Assembly (NCBI GenBank): GCA_002007465.1
Contig: LNAC01000009.1
Span: 317,517-381,516, forward strand
Source: Ailurus styani
Taxonomy: Eukaryota > Chordata > Mammalia > Carnivora > Ailuridae
DNA length: 64,000 nucleotides
Reading direction: 5' to 3'
How positions within the stretch are numbered: position 1 is the first letter of the stretch; every line of letters starts with the position of its first letter. This document shows positions 22,848 through 64,000 of this stretch, one piece after another. A model generated the notes under the pieces. That model was not told the DNA's origin. It worked only from the letters and a program-made list of their open reading frames with translations, and did not search any database. Both the position numbers and the translations under genes were made by a program.

Positions 22848-25800
22848 TAAATAAGGAGAATTCTTTCATATGGAAAGAGCTAGTACAATCACATATTTGA
22901 AAGGAGAAACAATAGGTACTGATCCAGAGGGAAGGGCAGAGGGTGAGTGTGCCACCATGGCCTGCTGAATCCATGATTCCGTTTCCCATCCAAGGCAAAA
23001 GCTTCCCCCAAAATACATAAACAAGCTGCACATTACACCTTTAGCCATCGCCTGCCCTTTCAAATATCTGGTCTACATGAAAAGACAAAGAGGAAAGGCC
23101 AAAATAAAAACAAAAGGGAACAAAAACAAAACACAACCCTCAAGAACAACAAAAAACCCAAACCCTTTTTACTATGCAAGGCATGAGGTCAAAAGCTTAA
23201 GAGTACAGAATCCCCTTTAAACAATGGAAGAAAGTCATCCACACAGCGCCTTCATAGAAATTTCCACTCTGAGGCTTCATAACAACGCTGAAGACAGGGT
23301 CCTGGGGACACTGCCGCCCAGCCAGGGTGGGGAAATGGTGAACGGCAAGGTCAGACGCGCCTGGAAGATCACTAGCCAAGTATGCACTGGTGGTCCCGAT
23401 GCAGGGCATGGCTAGGGGACAGTGCCTGACCCCAACACGGAGCCACCCAGTCCCAGGTGAGCTCTTGGGTCCACCTACATCTTCGAGCAGGAAGAACTGG
23501 CTTTCTGGAAGTCTGCATTTCCCATTCAGCACAGAATATGACACAGCACAAACACTCTAGTGTCCTTGGTTGTCAAAGGCCATTTCCCACAGACCTTTTA
23601 ACCCAGGCTTGCTCTGCAAGCAGTGAAAAGGGACAAATACAGATTTGAGAGGCAACATGCAGCTACTTGGTGGAGGGGAACCAACAACAGGGAGGGGCTG
23701 TACCAGTCTGCCACACACCGCCTCAGTGGGCCATTTCTGAACACGGCCATGCACCCATGTGCACACCCTCAGCCTCCTTGGCTCTGAGCATCAGTCACAA
23801 ACCTCATCACCCACCCAGGGGGCAGATCCAGAAGACAGGAGGGTGAGGGCACAGCTGGGGAGACTCAGGGTCAATATTTCACAAGATTCCCCAATATCCC
23901 TAGAAGTGGCTGGAATATCCACAGCTTTGGAACTCAACCCATTTCTGAATGTGTAAGTCATGCTCTGATTTCCCTCATAAGGAACCCAGAGGCAGAAATG
24001 CATGAATTCCAAGTCTGAAAACAATAATAACGTGGATTAAAAAGGGGGAAGCAACAGTAAAGAAAACCAGACCAAATATAACTGGCAGAGAAGTTTTCGG
24101 GGGTGGGGGGGTAATGCCTCTTGGACACTCGAGCCCACACTCCGGGACTTCACTCCACCGAGTAATCGACACGGGACAGACACTATCGTGGGGTCACTGG
24201 CTGCCAAGCAACGGGCTGCACCATCAATGGGCGGGGCCGAGCTGCCTGCATCAGGAGGGAGGTAAAGGTGCAGTGAGAGGTCTCTGACCGCCCCCCCCGC
24301 CCCCACCTCAGCAGCCCCAGAAAGGTAAGTGCTGGTCTTCACCTGTTCCTAAAGGCCCCACAGCATCCTGGCAGATGCCTGTGTGTGGATATGGGCTCTG
24401 AGGAGGGGGGTCTGAAACCAAAATAAGACCCTAGGCCCCATTACCTTGAGCTTGGTTCTAAAACCACATGAGAAGAGATATTGCACCTTACAACCTCTCT
24501 GCACTAAAAACTGCATTTCATCAGACATAGGAAGGGCCGGGGGTGGGGGATGGGGCGTGGGGCAGGCCTCGGACCTGCCCTCTGCCCCAAGCCCCATTAA
24601 AAATATATATCTCAGTGGGAAAGAGACCGCAGCTTGGGCACACAGAGGCGGTGAATGCGCTGAACTTCACATGCAATTTCCTGGCCTTTCCTGCACAGAA
24701 TAATTCAGACATTATATATAAATAGAGCAGTGAAACATTTACTTTTTTTCACCTAGACCTACAACATCAATACATATAAATAAATTCTAGTGTTTTCTGT
24801 TTTTATTGGGGAGGGGAGGAGTGAAAAGACGGGGGTAGAGAAAAGGGCTGGCGAACAGGTGACCTTTTGTTTTTATTTTCCTCTCAAACAGGAAGCACTG
24901 GCTCGCTGAGAGCAGGTCCACCTGAGGGGTACACCTTGCGCTTCCAACAGCTTCCAGGGCTGCTCTGTCGGATTTCCAAGTGAGAGAACCTTCTTCTTCC
25001 TCCTGACATACAACGTGCACCGTTACTAGGGCCTGGCCATGTTTCGGAGTGTGCGGGCGGCGGCGGATGTGTGTGGCTCCCGCAGGGGTAGCTGGGCAGG
25101 GGAGGCAGGTGGCGGCAGAGGGGAGCGGCAGGCAGGGCGGCCAGCCACGGGGACAGCAGTCGCACACTCGCAGGGAAGAGGAAGAGCAGATGAACACGGG
25201 GCAGGTGACAGCGGCAACTCGTCAAGCGAGCAGCCGTCGGAGCAGGGACCCCAGAATCGATTCAGGCATGAAGACGGCCAGCTGTACAAGCCCGGTCTGC
25301 GGGCCGAGGCAGGAAGGGGAACACAAGGCTGTCACAAAGCCCTAGAGCGCCTTCCAAGAACACCGGCCCTCTCCAGGGGACCCTTGCTGGAGTCCTTCAC
25401 GCGGGGAAGGGCTCCGAGGTGCTGCTCCCTACCGTGTCCCCGCCTAGACACCGTGCCCAGAGCCAGGGGGCCAGACTCTGCGGGGCTCGTCCCCACTCAC
25501 CTCCTGCTCGTCCTCCCAGCCAGGTCCTCCCTGCCGTGTAGGAACGTGGCTGGCCGGTGAGTCACCCTGAAGAGCACATACAAAACCTGCCCATTCCTTT
25601 CCCCTCTCCTTGGAATGACAAAATCGGGGATGATTTCCTTCTAGGTCTTATTTCAAAAAAACCCCAAAAACCCAGCATAAAATGGCTCACACAAACGTCC
25701 TGCAGGTGGCGCCCCTCCACGCTTCTTTCTGAGGCTGCCCGCGGCCACGGTGGACCAATGGTCAGACCTGCAAGCCGCCCTCCCCCCGGGCCCGGCCCGG

Positions 25801-26008
25801 CCATCCAGGAGGACGGCCCCGCAGCCCCATCCCCTGGGTCTGCCGGGGGCAGCGGAGCCAGGGGGAGAGGACGCTCCCGCAGTAGCCTTCCGGGCCGCAG
25901 ACAGGGGGCCGTGCGCCGGTCCCCGCCTGAGGGAGCCTCGTGGCTTCCAGGGACAAGTCGGGCGAGAGGTGGCGGGACAGGGGGCCCCAGACAAGAAAGA
26001 GACAGGCT

Positions 26009-26037
26009 CAGGAGGAGGAGGAGGAGGAGGAGGAGGC
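26009..26037. repeat. (GGA)9 microsatellite
   Basis: Uninterrupted AGGAGGAGG run in the PRRC2B 3' UTR; the transcript carries the pyrimidine-rich complement. Confidence 0.85.
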
Positions 26038-26942
26038 CGTGTTATGGAAGGCTTCCAGGCAGGGCGTGCGGGTCCAACGGCAGCCCCGGGACACACCAGT
26101 GACTCTGCACCTCCGTGCCCCGCGCTCAGCGTGTCCACTGGCTTCAGGAAGAGTCCAGAACAGAGACGGTCACGATCACGCTACAAACACCATCGGCTTC
26201 CCTGGGCTGCCCTGAAGCTCCAGCAGGCAGCCATCAGGCTGGGGCTGGAACCCCACCCAGACAGAGGCCTCACCTGCCTCTCTCCCCCCCTCGCTGCTCC
26301 TGAGCACCGGCACCGGTAACCCGCCGAGGGAGCGCGGGGTGGGGACGTCTGCCCGAAAGTCCTGTGTTAAGGAATCGCAGTGGCCACCCCGAGGCCCAGG
26401 AGAGAGGGGGAGTGTGGAACTGGGGCGGGGGAGGGGGGATTGCGAAAGTATAAAAGTTCAGCTATGCACACACAGCTTGTTTTTGTTTTCTTTTCCTTTC
26501 TCCTTTGTAAAAACTTTAGCTGCTTTTTAAAACAAAAAGCCTCAAACTAAAATGGCCCTGCTGCCAAACCACTGTGCCTGGGGCCGGAGGTGGGGCGGGG
26601 AGGGGTGAGGAGGGGCGGGATCATCTGTACTGCACGAAGGCTCGAGTCACTCCACGGTCACTGTGGACAGGAGGTGGGGACGACGTGGGGACGGGGTCGT
26701 TTGCTTGCTTGTTTGCTTCGTAGTAAAGCGAGCAGGTCGATGCCACATATCCACGGGGGCAAGCCGGTTGGACAACGGAGCTTCCGGGGGTGGACAAGGG
26801 AAGGGAGGTCTCTCAGTCCGGGCCAGGTGGTTGGACGGTGGGTCTGGTGAGATGTCGGAGATGTCCGTGAGTCTGGCTGTGTCCAGGCTGAGCGGTGGCC
26901 CTGTCCTCAAGGGGGGGGGGGGCAAGGCGTGGCCAAGCACCT

Positions 26943-64000
<37,058 letters not shown>

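Larger units (their letters stand above)
22820..26942 (-). other. PRRC2B: PRRC2B 3' UTR
   Basis: Long SINE-free stretch directly downstream of the PRRC2B stop. It includes AT-rich blocks (24700-24880) and a (GGA)9 run at 26009-26037 that reads as UCC repeats in the mRNA. Assigned by position and lack of other genes. Confidence 0.6.

Noticed and set aside
25557..26319. 181-189-aa plus-strand frames at 25.6-26.3 kb
   Set aside because: Antisense to the PRRC2B 3' UTR, Pro/Arg/Gly-biased, no domain.

Overview
This is nuclear DNA from a placental mammal. The genes are split by GT-AG introns, promoters sit in CpG islands, and the window is full of carnivore tRNA-derived Can-SINEs (head close to GGGCGCCTGGGTGGCTCAG, tail (AAATAA)n then AAATCTTT). 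The SINE subtype with GTTAAAGCCTCTGCCTTTGGCTCAGG and a long CT-rich 3' half suggests a caniform carnivore, perhaps a mustelid; that is inference. Older MIR, L1 and MER5-like remnants lie between the young SINEs.

Layout. (1) 1-~4455, plus strand: UCK1, uridine-cytidine kinase 1, complete coding sequence in 7 exons (132-3342, 276 aa) starting in a CpG island. (2) ~4450-~20600, minus strand: POMT1, protein O-mannosyltransferase 1, complete in 19 coding exons (5050-20167, 725 aa) with a probable non-coding first exon near 20513-20600. UCK1 and POMT1 converge tail to tail, and their poly(A) signals (AATAAA at 4431 on plus, ATTAAA at 4475-4470 on minus) are so close that the mRNA ends should overlap. 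(3) 20.4-22.8 kb: POMT1 CpG island, a perfect 26-bp x 17 GC-rich minisatellite, and a short intergenic stretch with old repeats. (4) ~22820-64000, minus strand: the 3' two thirds of PRRC2B (proline-rich coiled-coil 2B), 23 coding exons (26943-63021) plus a 3' UTR of about 4.1 kb; the 5' part lies beyond the right edge. An assembly gap of 868 N (44437-45304) sits inside its giant exon.

Exon coordinates were fixed by reading each GT-AG pair and requiring codon phase to carry across every junction. UCK1 closes at 831 nt and POMT1 at 2178 nt with stop. PRRC2B is in phase at every junction in the window except across the N gap, whose stated length is out of frame by one.

The order PRRC2B-POMT1-UCK1 matches what I recall of human 9q34. 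The three genes do not form a pathway: UCK1 salvages pyrimidine ribonucleosides in the cytosol, POMT1 (with POMT2) starts O-mannosylation of alpha-dystroglycan in the ER, and PRRC2B is an RNA-associated translation and stress-granule factor. I see no undescribed biological system. The most unusual element is the minisatellite beside the POMT1 promoter, each unit of which carries a perfect NRF1 core and an AP-2-like motif.
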